A DNA stretch of 41,995 nt, taken from assembly GCA_003213165.1 (NCBI GenBank), contig QCNO01000006.1, forward strand, positions 1-41,995, in the 5' to 3' direction. How positions within the stretch are numbered: the first letter of the stretch is position 1; every line of letters begins with the position of its first letter. Positions 23,377 through 32,194 of the stretch are shown here, in pieces. The DNA comes from OCS155 cluster bacterium AG-426-D23. GTDB taxonomy: Bacteria; Actinomycetota; Acidimicrobiia; Actinomarinales; Actinomarinaceae. A program made the position numbers and the translations under genes. The notes below the pieces were generated by a model that saw nothing but the letters and a program-made list of their open reading frames with translations, searched no databases and was not told where the DNA came from.

Positions 23377-23858
23377 AAGAACTTACCAAGCTTGTTGTTA
23401 CAATAACTGCAACTTTTGTATTTTTACTCCAATTTGATATTTTAAGAATTACAAAAATATATTTTTTTGATGGTATATATCTCTTAATTGTTGCATCTAT
23501 TATCAACTATTTAATTTTTAGAAATAGAACTAAAAATATTGCAATTTTGATCGTAACTGTATTTTCAATGAATTTTGGTTTTTTTGTTCTTTTTCCCGTA
23601 AGCTACGAAAGATCTGTTTCGGTTGAGTTGCTGACAAATCTTAGCAATAAAACTGATTTAGAATTAAGCGAAGATGAAATAAGAGATGAGATTATAAACA
23701 TAACGAACACTGAAGCTTTTACTGAAAAAAGAATTGAAGAACAACTTTATACTGGTTATCTCGAACAAACTGAAAATGGATATAAGATTTCCAATACAAT
23801 AAAAAATTTTATTTCGCTTAAAAATTTAATATCAACAATTTTTAATACCGGTAGTTAA
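23373..23858 (+). CDS. Small membrane protein with extracytoplasmic helical tail
   Basis: 161 residues. Three N-terminal membrane segments (LVVTITATFVFLL, IYLLIVASIINYLIF, IAILIVTVFSMNFGFFVLF) precede a soluble C-terminal part of about 85 residues, rich in Glu and Thr. The ATG at 23373 is preferred over the upstream TTG at 23334 because it forms a canonical ATGA overlap with the stop of the preceding gene, and an AAGAAAAG stretch precedes it. No family is recognised. Its placement between two large glycosyltransferase-like genes suggests an accessory subunit. Confidence 0.6.
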   Translation: MKELTKLVVTITATFVFLLQFDILRITKIYFFDGIYLLIVASIINYLIFRNRTKNIAILIVTVFSMNFGFFVLFPVSYERSVSVELLTNLSNKTDLELSEDEIRDEIINITNTEAFTEKRIEEQLYTGYLEQTENGYKISNTIKNFISLKNLISTIFNTGS

Positions 23859-25073
23859 TTGAAATCAATAAAACTTGTATTTGGAAAATTTAAGGTACAA
23901 ATAACATTATCTCTAGCTGCGAGAATTACTTTATTACTTATTGGTAGTGGATTAGATTTTTATTCTTGGGCAAGAGTAGGGCATATTAAACAAGCATACT
24001 TCTCTCATTATGGAGTGATGAGGCAATATAACTATGGGCCATTTTTTTCAGAGGTACTATCAATTATTTGGAGAATAAGTGAATTAACACAATCGCGAAT
24101 CATTGACACGACCTTATTTACTTATCCAGATTCTTACCCAGTTTCAATTGAATCATTCACAATTGATATAGGATTTAATTTTAAATTATTTTTATTGCTT
24201 TTTATATTTATGTTTGATTTATTAATTATGTTATTACTTTATAAATTGTTTAACTCCAAAGTGGCTTCCTTCTGGATAGTAAATCCCTATTCAATATTGA
24301 TATCCTCATTTTGGTTAAGAGAAGATTCTATAATGATTGCTTTCATTCTGCTGTTCATATATTTTTATAAAAAAAATAATTTTAGATTCGCTTTGTTGTT
24401 TCTTTCTTTATCTATAATCACAAAACATCTTTTTATATTTTTACCTATATGGCTAATATTCAAAAATTTCAAAAAGAATTTTATCTATCTCTCTAGTTAT
24501 ATTTTTTTTGCGGCTTCATTTATTCCATATGTATTGAGTTTTTCAAATAAAGACATCCCATCTAGTCATTCTTTAAACGACATAGGAATCTATGGCATAT
24601 TCAATGATGTTATCAACTACAGAGCATCAAACCAATACCCACTTCTCAGCCTGTTGAGTTTCCTTAATATAAATTCATATGAAATTTGGGGATCTCTATT
24701 CTTTTACTCAGTGATACTAATAATTGGTTATTATTGTCGAAATAAGTCGGAAGTTAACAGTTTCCTAATTTATCTTCTTTGTATAGTTGGCTTTACTCCA
24801 GGTTTCCAAGGAAACTACTTACTTTATGTTTTAATACCTTTATATCTATACAACAGAAACATTGGAATTACAGTAAGTGCTTATTTTTCAATTATCATAT
24901 TTCGAGTTGGAAATTATTACTTTGAGGAAATTTCTGATTTTGTTGTATTTCTTAATAAACTAGATATCTATCCTGAATTTGTCGATACTTTAATTTGTAT
25001 ATTTTGTATATTTGTTGCTTATAAATTCTTTAAAAATACTAGTTTGGACAACCATTCTTCCAGACATCTTTGA
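23859..25073 (+). CDS. Polytopic GT-C-like membrane protein
   Basis: 404 residues with about ten spans. The first loop is GLDFYSWARVGHIKQ, a DFxxW arrangement like the acidic loop of GT-C mannosyltransferases. SFWLREDSIMIAF and KHLFIFLPIW further in also resemble mannosyltransferases of the PIG-M/ALG class. It starts on TTG directly after the preceding stop (TAATTG), so it is coupled. Its last 35 bp overlap the end of the convergent gene. The sugar substrate cannot be stated. Confidence 0.62.
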   Translation: MKSIKLVFGKFKVQITLSLAARITLLLIGSGLDFYSWARVGHIKQAYFSHYGVMRQYNYGPFFSEVLSIIWRISELTQSRIIDTTLFTYPDSYPVSIESFTIDIGFNFKLFLLLFIFMFDLLIMLLLYKLFNSKVASFWIVNPYSILISSFWLREDSIMIAFILLFIYFYKKNNFRFALLFLSLSIITKHLFIFLPIWLIFKNFKKNFIYLSSYIFFAASFIPYVLSFSNKDIPSSHSLNDIGIYGIFNDVINYRASNQYPLLSLLSFLNINSYEIWGSLFFYSVILIIGYYCRNKSEVNSFLIYLLCIVGFTPGFQGNYLLYVLIPLYLYNRNIGITVSAYFSIIIFRVGNYYFEEISDFVVFLNKLDIYPEFVDTLICIFCIFVAYKFFKNTSLDNHSSRHL

Positions 25074-26247
25074 TAGATTGATATCCGTTTGTATAATGAA
25101 AATCTTTATCTAAACCTTTTACTGCTCTTTCATTGAAATCCTGAATTAGCAAACCTTCTTTAAGGGAAATATTCAAATAAGCTTCTGATGCAGAATCTGG
25201 ACTATCAACATCGTATAGATTTAGATATAGAAAATTACTTACAAAAGATGAGATAAGTACTATTGCTACTAAATTATTTTTAATCTCTATTTCCTTCATT
25301 AAGAAAATCAATGCAACAAATGCTGGTAATAAATGTCCTTCTTCGGTTGGTAGTCTTAAAAAACTCAATTGAAAAAAAATAAATAAAAGAATAAAGTGAA
25401 TATTTTTTTGTAAATTAATATTCCTCAACATATTAATGATTAGATAAAACATAATAACAAAACCTATAATTCCAAAGAAATCTATTTGTTTTAGGAAAAA
25501 CCTACCAAATCTGTAAATTACCGAATGATCAGTATTTGTCAGGTTAAAAATGCAAACCATTTCTGTGGGTGATTTTATACTTGTTGAAAGTGTTGTGCTC
25601 CATAAGCTTAAGTAAGCAACCCCATAAATAACAGAAGTAAAAAAAGATGTTAAAACTACAAGAATTGATATTTCTTTTTTTAATTTTTTTTGATAAATAA
25701 ATAATGCAAAAACTGTAATTAAAAAAATAAGATTTGATAAACGTATACCAATTGAAACAGCAAGGAAAAAAGGTACAAATAGAATGTAATTAGAGGAGTG
25801 ATATGATAAATAAATTGCTAACAGACCAAAAAATAGACCTGCTTGGTAGTCAATTATTGAAAAACCACTAATTAGATATACAGGTGAAAGTGCAATTAAA
25901 TAGTAATAAATAAATTTTGAATTATTTTCTCTCTCAAAAAATTTAAAAATCAAGTAATTATTTGATAAAAGAATTAAGAATTGAACTATTAAAAAAACTT
26001 TTTCAAATTGAAAACTAAAAATACTGGATACTTTAAATAAAAAACTTAAAAAAAGTTCATAAATTGGAAACCCAGGTGGCCTTGATGGCAAATACACAGA
26101 GTCTTGTATGTAATTATTGACTGTTCCTATTAAAGCATATGAGTCCCAATCAGAACCTATGTATCCCTGAATAAGAAAAGGTACAAAAAAAATGGCTTGA
26201 ATTAGAGAACAAATATAGAAATGTTTCTTACCTAACTCAAGATTCAT
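25039..26247 (-). CDS. Polytopic GT39-like membrane protein
   Basis: 402 residues, about ten spans. The first loop IGSDWDSYALIG and the second RPPGFPIYELFLSFLF match the acidic-loop and RPPG-P-Y patterns of GT39/GT83-like membrane glycosyltransferases. A late loop reads LPTEEGHLLPAF, a glutamate-rich lumenal motif. It is the last gene of the seven-gene minus-strand operon beginning with gmd, overlapping the methyltransferase start by 4 bp, so it likely transfers a sugar within the same glycan pathway. It overlaps the convergent GT-C-like gene by 35 bp. Confidence 0.65.
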   Translation of the reverse strand: MNLELGKKHFYICSLIQAIFFVPFLIQGYIGSDWDSYALIGTVNNYIQDSVYLPSRPPGFPIYELFLSFLFKVSSIFSFQFEKVFLIVQFLILLSNNYLIFKFFERENNSKFIYYYLIALSPVYLISGFSIIDYQAGLFFGLLAIYLSYHSSNYILFVPFFLAVSIGIRLSNLIFLITVFALFIYQKKLKKEISILVVLTSFFTSVIYGVAYLSLWSTTLSTSIKSPTEMVCIFNLTNTDHSVIYRFGRFFLKQIDFFGIIGFVIMFYLIINMLRNINLQKNIHFILLFIFFQLSFLRLPTEEGHLLPAFVALIFLMKEIEIKNNLVAIVLISSFVSNFLYLNLYDVDSPDSASEAYLNISLKEGLLIQDFNERAVKGLDKDFHYTNGYQSIKDVWKNGCPN

Positions 26248-26783
26248 TTAGTGCATTCCAAGTTTAGACTTATGTGTATACCGTTTTCCTTATCCATATG
26301 GGGAAAATATGCTTGTGAGTGATCGTCATAATCTTGATTTTTGAATACTGTTTTCCAGTCCCAATTTCTAATGTTTCTAAAGCCTGCTTGTTCTAAGACA
26401 ATTGTCAGGCTTTTTTCGTCGTAAACTGTTTTATGATAAATACTTTCTTTATCAATTTTCCATTTTCCATAAAGTGGGCCAAGTATCTTGCTCAAGTCGT
26501 TAGAAGTTTCATATACTTTAATCAGTTCTGGAAAGTTAGGTACAGCTAGCCGCAAAACTCCATTTTTTTTAAGCACTCTATTCCATTCCTTTAGTACCGA
26601 TTTAATTTCTTCCCTATCAAAATATTCTATTACATGGGACGCATATATTTCTTCAGCTGAATTGTCCGAAAATATTTCTAAATTGTCTACTGGCATTTCG
26701 TAATCAATATGATCATATTGAGCTAAATCAACATGAATGAACCCCTCTAAGTATCTTTCGCCACAACCCAAATGTAATTTCAT
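26244..26783 (-). CDS. Class I SAM-dependent methyltransferase
   Basis: 179 residues. Motif I is at the N-terminus (KLHLGCGERYLEGFIHVDL), with an acidic end of strand 2. Then come EEIYASHVIEYFDREE (motif II region), a helix (LKEWNRVLKKNGVLRLAVPN, the motif III/post-II segment) and a shortened C-terminus. This short form is common among methyltransferases in polysaccharide clusters. The likely acceptor is a sugar or lipid-linked glycan, inferred from position. It lies 1 bp after the GT2 gene and overlaps the membrane gene by 4 bp. Confidence 0.82.
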   Translation of the reverse strand: MKLHLGCGERYLEGFIHVDLAQYDHIDYEMPVDNLEIFSDNSAEEIYASHVIEYFDREEIKSVLKEWNRVLKKNGVLRLAVPNFPELIKVYETSNDLSKILGPLYGKWKIDKESIYHKTVYDEKSLTIVLEQAGFRNIRNWDWKTVFKNQDYDDHSQAYFPHMDKENGIHISLNLECTK

Positions 26784-26784
26784 G

Positions 26785-27465
26785 TTATCTTTTTATTGAA
26801 AAAATACCTCTAAGAATTTTTAAACCATCTATCAACGCATTGACTTTGGTTTTACCGGCATATCTTTCTCTTTCCTCACTTAGAATTTCAGTATATCTTA
26901 ATTTTTTCTGATGAACTTTCACAGGAAGCTCTAAACAAAGAGTAAAGTCATTTGATTGGAGTTCTATGAAATTTAATATATCTTTTTTAAACATAGGATA
27001 AAAAAATAAAGAGTCTGAAATATTGCATTTAAATCTTAATCTAACTAAAGCAGTAAAAAACTTATTTCCTAAAGCTCTTATGAAAGTGTCATCAGGGCTT
27101 TTTGCACCATCTTTATATCTTGAACAAAAAACTGCATCAAAGTCTTTTATAAGACTTTTCATTTCATGGAGAGCTTTTGGATTATACGAGCCATCTCCGT
27201 CCATATATGTAATGTATTCTTTGGATGACTGGCTTATAGCTTCTTTGACAGCACCTCCCCAACCATCTTTTGTTTGGGTGATAAATTTTACATCATAGCT
27301 TTCTACAATATTTTTTGTATTGTCTGTTGAGCTTTTATCAATAATAATAATTTCACCAATATTCAAATCTTTTATCTCATTAAGAACATACCCAATCGAT
27401 TCTTCCTCATTATATGTAGCAATAATTAGTGAAACATCATTTAATTCAGCTTCTTTTATGTTCAT
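26785..27465 (-). CDS. Family 2 glycosyltransferase (DPM1/dolichyl-phosphate-sugar synthase-like)
   Basis: 226 residues with the GT-A fold signatures SLIIATYNEEESIGYVL, IIIIDKSSTDNT and YMDGDGSYNP (metal-binding DxD in the DGDG form). There is no membrane span, so it resembles short DPM1-type enzymes that place a sugar on polyprenyl phosphate. It would supply the lipid-linked donor for the GT-C/GT39-like proteins nearby. It lies 4 bp after the aminotransferase and 1 bp before the methyltransferase in the gmd operon. Confidence 0.82.
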   Translation of the reverse strand: MNIKEAELNDVSLIIATYNEEESIGYVLNEIKDLNIGEIIIIDKSSTDNTKNIVESYDVKFITQTKDGWGGAVKEAISQSSKEYITYMDGDGSYNPKALHEMKSLIKDFDAVFCSRYKDGAKSPDDTFIRALGNKFFTALVRLRFKCNISDSLFFYPMFKKDILNFIELQSNDFTLCLELPVKVHQKKLRYTEILSEERERYAGKTKVNALIDGLKILRGIFSIKR

Positions 27466-27469
27466 TTTT

Positions 27470-28558
27470 TTAAAACCCTTTAGCTAAATCACTAATTTCA
27501 ATTTTGTCAGAAACTTGTTCTATTTGATTTTTTGTTAAATTAGTGGAAGAAGGTAACCATAGAATATTTTCAGAAATGTTTTCAGAAAATTTCAAACTTG
27601 TTTTCTCGACACTCTGTAAAAAACTTTGCTTGCTTAAAGCTGGATAGGATTCTCTTGTTAAAATATCTTGTCGTTCAAGAAGATCTTTTAAATTATCTCT
27701 ATCACTTTCAGATTCACAAATTAAATCAATAAACCAAGGAGTTTCATAATCAAAAAAATTAATAAATTTGTATCCCGATATTTTGTTTTTATAAAGTTGA
27801 AACATTTCTTTTTTTATTTTTATAAAATCATTAATCTTTTCGAATTGTGAAAGACCCAGTGCAGATTGTAGATCTGTTATTTTAAAATTAAGTCCAAATC
27901 CATCATGCCAGTCACTTCTGTCTTTTGATCTATTAAATGTTTTTAATTCTATGAGATATTCATAAAGATTGTCTTCATCAGTTAAGACTAACCCTCCTTG
28001 ACCCATCGTAATTATTTTATGAGGGGTAAAAGAAAATACACTCATTCTTCCAAGTGAACCACACATTTTATCCTGATATTGTGATCCAAGAGCGTGTGCA
28101 GAATCCTCGATTAAAATAATATCTTTTTCATTGCAATACTCTTCTATTGCTATTCCGTCTTCTGTTCTGCCATTTAGTGGGACATATATTACTCCGTCGA
28201 GCTTTTCTACTGTTTGTAATGACTTTATAGACATGCATAAGCGCTCATTAAGGTCTATTATTACTGGCTCAGCTCCTGCCCAAAGTATGGCATTAATTGT
28301 CGCAATCATAGTGATATTGGGAACTGCAACTCGCTTACCTTTAGTCAATCCTGCAGCAAGCAATGATAAGTAAATAGCAATAGTACCGTTAGGTACTGCA
28401 ATTGCATATTTTCGATCGACAAAATCTGCAATCTTCTTTTCTAATTCTTTTGTAAGTGCATGCTCAGTTATCCATGCACCACTAGACATATAATCATTTA
28501 CTTTCTGAATATCTTCTTCAGAAATATTTGGTTCTACTTGATTAATTTTTCTTGACAT
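27470..28558 (-). CDS. DegT/DnrJ/EryC1/StrS sugar aminotransferase (perosamine synthase-like)
   Basis: 362 residues. PLP-fold landmarks are visible: VPNGTIAIYLSL around residue 55-66, an EDSAHALGS segment with the pyridine-binding Asp152, and SFTPHKIITMGQGG with the Schiff-base Lys181. With gmd in the same operon the expected substrate is GDP-4-keto-6-deoxy-D-mannose, which would give GDP-perosamine; another 4-keto sugar is possible. The start overlaps the cupin gene by 17 bp. The length is slightly short for the family but all core motifs are present. Confidence 0.82.
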   Translation of the reverse strand: MSRKINQVEPNISEEDIQKVNDYMSSGAWITEHALTKELEKKIADFVDRKYAIAVPNGTIAIYLSLLAAGLTKGKRVAVPNITMIATINAILWAGAEPVIIDLNERLCMSIKSLQTVEKLDGVIYVPLNGRTEDGIAIEEYCNEKDIILIEDSAHALGSQYQDKMCGSLGRMSVFSFTPHKIITMGQGGLVLTDEDNLYEYLIELKTFNRSKDRSDWHDGFGLNFKITDLQSALGLSQFEKINDFIKIKKEMFQLYKNKISGYKFINFFDYETPWFIDLICESESDRDNLKDLLERQDILTRESYPALSKQSFLQSVEKTSLKFSENISENILWLPSSTNLTKNQIEQVSDKIEISDLAKGF

Positions 28559-28967
28559 TTACTCGTGTTCTGTCTTTATCTGGTCCAAAATAAGGACCAT
28601 TTTTAACTTCTAAAACCTTTGAGTCTTCTATCATTTCATATTCATGAACTCCTTGATACTGTACAATCATCATTCCTGATTCAACAATGGCAGAGTCAAT
28701 ATAAGTTGTGTCCTCCTCGTATAAATTACATTTAATTTTTCCTTGTATGACATAAACAACTTCTTGTGTTCTGTATGAACTCCTATCAAAGTAATTATGG
28801 AAATGTGCATCCAATATCTTATCTTTTTTATAATTCCAAGTGCCTACTTGAATGAAAGATTCATCATTAGTTAAAAAATCTAAACCTTCGGGTATATTTT
28901 TTATGTCAAAAATTGAAGCATAGATTTCTCCATCTAAAGTTATATTTTTTGTTTTTTTATCTTCCAT
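28542..28967 (-). CDS. Cupin-domain protein
   Basis: 141 residues with a single cupin barrel: the metal-site region AHFHNY, then TQEVVYVIQGKIKC (the G-x-I/V-G-like second strand), VESGMMIVQYQGVHEYEM as the second motif. It is a compact double-stranded beta-helix protein with His and Glu ligands visible. In sugar-nucleotide operons such proteins are keto-isomerases, epimerases or regulators; which one cannot be decided. It overlaps the aminotransferase by 17 bp and the upstream epimerase by 11 bp, so all three are translated together. Confidence 0.7.
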   Translation of the reverse strand: MEDKKTKNITLDGEIYASIFDIKNIPEGLDFLTNDESFIQVGTWNYKKDKILDAHFHNYFDRSSYRTQEVVYVIQGKIKCNLYEEDTTYIDSAIVESGMMIVQYQGVHEYEMIEDSKVLEVKNGPYFGPDKDRTRVNVKKN

Positions 28968-29880
28968 GCGTTTCTTTATACCAATTTATAGTTTTTTCTA
29001 TTCCATATTCTAATTCAAACTCTGGTTCCCATCCTAAAATAAGAGATCCCTTTGTACCATCAACTTTTTTTTCTAATACTCCATCCGGTTTTTCTATGTT
29101 GAATGAAAATTCGCCCTTCCATCCAACTTGTGTCTTAATGATATTTGCTAAATCAATAATAGATATTCCTTTTTTTACTCCAACGTTAAAAAAATGGTGG
29201 CCGCTACCTAGATTTATGGATTTAAGCAAAGCATTTGCACCATCCTGAACATATAACCATTCTCTTATTGGATTTCCTGTGCCCCAAATTTCAACACTGT
29301 TTTCATTATTTGTTTTTGCGTCAGATATTTTTTTAACCAATGCTCCAAGGGCATGTGACCTTTCAACATCAAAGTGATCTCTAGGGCCATACATATTGGA
29401 CAATATTATATTTGCAGAAGAAAAATTATACTCTTTGAAAAAACTAGTACCTAAGTCCACACACATTCTTTTTGACATTCCGTAGTTATAAACTGAATCA
29501 TGTGGAGGACCATCAAAAAAATTATCTTCTCTATATGTATTTAGATGTCCAGGATAAGCGCAATTGGAAATTGGGTTCACCAACATAGAAACTTTATTTT
29601 CATTTGAAACTTTATAAAGGTTTAGTGTCATTTTTGAATTTTCATAAAGCATTTTTGCCGGAAATTTATAACCATAAGAAATTCCTCCAACGAAAGCTGC
29701 ACAATTTATTACTACTTGTGGATTGTGTTTTAGAAAAAATTTATTAAGAATCTCTATATCTGTGATATCTAAATCTCTTTTCCCTTTGATTTCAATTACT
29801 TCATGTTTGTTTTCTTCAAGTAATAATTTTTTTACCCAGCCTCCGAGAAAACCCCCAGAACCAACTATTAATACTTTCAT
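28957..29880 (-). CDS. GDP-L-fucose synthase-like NAD(P)-dependent epimerase/reductase
   Basis: 307-residue SDR-family protein: GSGGFLGGWV NAD(P) loop, CAAFVGGI (compare AAKVGGI in Fcl), PISNCAYPG carrying the catalytic Ser, and YNYGMSKRM with the Tyr-x3-Lys pair. The C-terminal substrate domain has EWLYVQDGANALL. Fcl converts GDP-4-keto-6-deoxy-mannose to GDP-L-fucose. The cluster also carries an aminotransferase for the same intermediate, so the pathway may branch or this enzyme may act on another sugar. It starts 3 bp after gmd. Confidence 0.8.
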   Translation of the reverse strand: MKVLIVGSGGFLGGWVKKLLLEENKHEVIEIKGKRDLDITDIEILNKFFLKHNPQVVINCAAFVGGISYGYKFPAKMLYENSKMTLNLYKVSNENKVSMLVNPISNCAYPGHLNTYREDNFFDGPPHDSVYNYGMSKRMCVDLGTSFFKEYNFSSANIILSNMYGPRDHFDVERSHALGALVKKISDAKTNNENSVEIWGTGNPIREWLYVQDGANALLKSINLGSGHHFFNVGVKKGISIIDLANIIKTQVGWKGEFSFNIEKPDGVLEKKVDGTKGSLILGWEPEFELEYGIEKTINWYKETHGR

Positions 29881-29883
29881 GAG

Positions 29884-30918
29884 CTAAAGTTCTTTTGGAT
29901 GTTCCCAGGTTGGAAATATTAAATTATCTTTCAACAAAGCTAAATCTTTTTTTGCTTCTGTAATGTCATATTCAACCATAATTTTCACGAGTTCATCAAA
30001 ATCAACTGTTGGCTTCCATCCAAGTGTTTTCCTTGCTTTAGTTGCGTCTCCAACTAAATAATCAACCTCATTTGGTCTAAAGTATTTTTCAGAAATATCT
30101 ACATAGTCCTCCCAAGATAAACCGACAACATTAAAAGCAGCTTCAGCAAATTCTTTTACTGTTTTTGTAACTCCAGTAGCTAAAACCCAATCCTCTGCAG
30201 TATTATGTTGCATCATTTTCCACATGCCCTCGACATAATCTTTTGCATATCCCCAATCTCTACTTGCGTCTAGATTTCCTAAAGTTAATCGATCTTGAAT
30301 ACCTACTGTTATTCTTCCAACCGCTTTACTTATCTTTCTTGTGACAAATGTTTCACCTCTTAATGGTGATTCGTGATTAAATAATATTCCATTTACACCA
30401 AACAACTCATATGATTCTCTGTATATTTTTGTAATCTCGTGGGCAAAAACTTTTGATGCTCCATAAGGACTTTTTGCATCAAATAAAGATTGCTCATTTA
30501 AAGGTTCTTTGCTGGAACCACCAAACATTTCGGAAGAAGAAGCTTGGTAAAATTTCACATCTTTATTGAGATGTCTAATGCCTTCAAGTATTGAAATAGA
30601 ACCCAGAGTTCCAATTTGTGTTGTAAATATTGGGTTTATAAAAGATACCGAAACATGCGATTGAGCGGCTAAATTGTAAACCTCGTCTGGAAGAATATTA
30701 TTAAGTAAGTTTGTAATTGATGACGTATCAAGGAGATCAGAGTAATGAAGAGTCAGCTGATTATCACCAGAATATTTGGAGATTAAACCATCTATTCTCT
30801 CTGTATTTATGGATGATGAGCGTCTTACAGTACCATGAACTTCATAACCCTTTTCAAGTAAAAGTTGAGCTAAATAAGCACCATCTTGACCTGTAATACC
30901 AGTAATTAATGCTTTCAC
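29884..30918 (-). CDS. gmd: GDP-mannose 4,6-dehydratase
   Basis: 344 residues, usual for the family. Landmarks: GITGQDGAYLAQLLLEKGY at the N-terminus, HGTVRRSSS, the catalytic triad segments SSSEMFGG and YGASKVFAH (Tyr-x3-Lys), FNHESPLRG, VTRKI, and DWGYAKDYVEGMW. It converts GDP-D-mannose to GDP-4-keto-6-deoxy-D-mannose in the cytoplasm. It is the first gene of the minus-strand glycan operon; the promoter must lie in the 34 bp shared with the divergent GT4 gene or just within that gene. One of the surest assignments in the window. Confidence 0.96.
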   Translation of the reverse strand: MKALITGITGQDGAYLAQLLLEKGYEVHGTVRRSSSINTERIDGLISKYSGDNQLTLHYSDLLDTSSITNLLNNILPDEVYNLAAQSHVSVSFINPIFTTQIGTLGSISILEGIRHLNKDVKFYQASSSEMFGGSSKEPLNEQSLFDAKSPYGASKVFAHEITKIYRESYELFGVNGILFNHESPLRGETFVTRKISKAVGRITVGIQDRLTLGNLDASRDWGYAKDYVEGMWKMMQHNTAEDWVLATGVTKTVKEFAEAAFNVVGLSWEDYVDISEKYFRPNEVDYLVGDATKARKTLGWKPTVDFDELVKIMVEYDITEAKKDLALLKDNLIFPTWEHPKEL

Positions 30919-30952
30919 TATATAAACATTTTAATTAGGTAATAAATAAGTT

Positions 30953-32143
30953 ATGAAAATAATTCAATTAATTAATATAAACCTTGAAATGAAAAATATA
31001 AGCATAATTGTTTATGGGAGGTTTCCAACTGAAAAAGCTTATGGTTCACATATTATAGATACTGCTAACGGATTTATAAACAACAATTGTAATGTAAGTG
31101 TTTTTTTCTCAAAAACATCTAATAGTAAAACAATAAGCACAAGTCCTGAAGAATATTATGACAACACAAGAATTAAGTTTATTGAAATGGAAAATTATGA
31201 CTTTACTAAATTATTTCTTTACAATTTTTTACCTAGTTTCGTCCAAAAAATTTTTTGGACTTTAGGTGCTTATTTTTGGTCAAATACTTTAAAAAATCAT
31301 CTGGATGAGTTTGATACATTGTGGTCTACAAATCCTAATCTCTTAATTAACCATGTATCAAGTGATAAAACTATAATTTATGAAAAACATGGAGCAGGAA
31401 AATTTGCTCAAAAATATACAATTAAAAAACTTTCAAAACATAAAAATGTTTATTTTGTGGGAACCTCTAAAACCTCTTATAAAGAATTGGCTAAATTGTC
31501 ACCTGATAACTCAATTTACCTCACAAATGGTGTAAATTTAAATTCTTATAAAAAGAACGAACCTCAGATAAATAATCAAGAAATAAACATCGGCTATATT
31601 GGAATGCTTGAAACTTATGGTGAAGACAAAGGTGTTAAAGATGCTTTTTTAGAACTAAAAAAAATCGCAATGGACTATAAGTTTAAATTAACGTTAATTG
31701 GTGGTCCACAAGAAAAGGTTGATGAAATTGTTAAAGAGTTTGATGATACAAAGATTGAATTTTTTTATAAATATAAAATACCTAAAAATAAAGTTCCTGA
31801 ATATATGAATACCCTTGACATTGGAATTGTTCCATATCCTAACGAATTTCATATGGCAAATTATGCTTCACCTTTAAAAATATTTGAATATGCAGCTGGT
31901 AATGCAGCTATACTAGCATCCGATATTAAAAGTAATTTAGAACTCTCTGAAACTCAGCTTGGGATAATGTATTTTAAAGCAGATGATTATGATGATTTTC
32001 GTGAAAAAATAATTAATCTAATTTCTGATGATAACTTGAGAAATTCTCTAATTGAAAATTCTAAAATCAGTATTGATAATTATACTCTCTCAAAAAGAAT
32101 TGAAAGTTTAATTAATTTTTGCGTCCGTAGCTCAACTGGATAG
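30953..32143 (+). CDS. Family 4 glycosyltransferase, stop codon inside tRNA-Arg
   Basis: 396 residues, GT-B fold: ISIIVYGRFPTEKAYGSHI N-terminal strand and loop, YEKHGAG, FVGTSKTSYKEL, YLTNGVNLNSY (start of the donor domain), IGYIGMLETYGEDKG, then SPLKIFEYAAGNAAILAS carrying the donor-site Glu. The ATG at 30953 has a distant AGG; an internal ATG at 30989 gives a more usual N-terminus (MKNISIIVYG). The last eight codons and the TAG lie within the tRNA-Arg gene, so the C-terminus (CVRSSTG) is tRNA-derived. Likely a surface-glycan glycosyltransferase, divergent from gmd. Confidence 0.75.
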   Translation: MKIIQLININLEMKNISIIVYGRFPTEKAYGSHIIDTANGFINNNCNVSVFFSKTSNSKTISTSPEEYYDNTRIKFIEMENYDFTKLFLYNFLPSFVQKIFWTLGAYFWSNTLKNHLDEFDTLWSTNPNLLINHVSSDKTIIYEKHGAGKFAQKYTIKKLSKHKNVYFVGTSKTSYKELAKLSPDNSIYLTNGVNLNSYKKNEPQINNQEINIGYIGMLETYGEDKGVKDAFLELKKIAMDYKFKLTLIGGPQEKVDEIVKEFDDTKIEFFYKYKIPKNKVPEYMNTLDIGIVPYPNEFHMANYASPLKIFEYAAGNAAILASDIKSNLELSETQLGIMYFKADDYDDFREKIINLISDDNLRNSLIENSKISIDNYTLSKRIESLINFCVRSSTG

Positions 32144-32194
32144 AGCACCTGACTTCGGATCAGGGGGTTGAGGGTTCGAGTCCTTCCGGACGCG
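32121..32194 (+). tRNA. tRNA-Arg(UCG)
   Basis: Acceptor GCGTCCG/CGGACGC, D arm GCTC/GAGC, anticodon stem CCTGA/TCAGG around loop CTTCGGA (anticodon TCG), T loop TTCGAGT, discriminator G. No CCA is encoded. The 5' 23 bases overlap the GT4 gene on the left, and the 3' 35 bases overlap the end of the minus-strand GT4 gene on the right. Confidence 0.95.
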
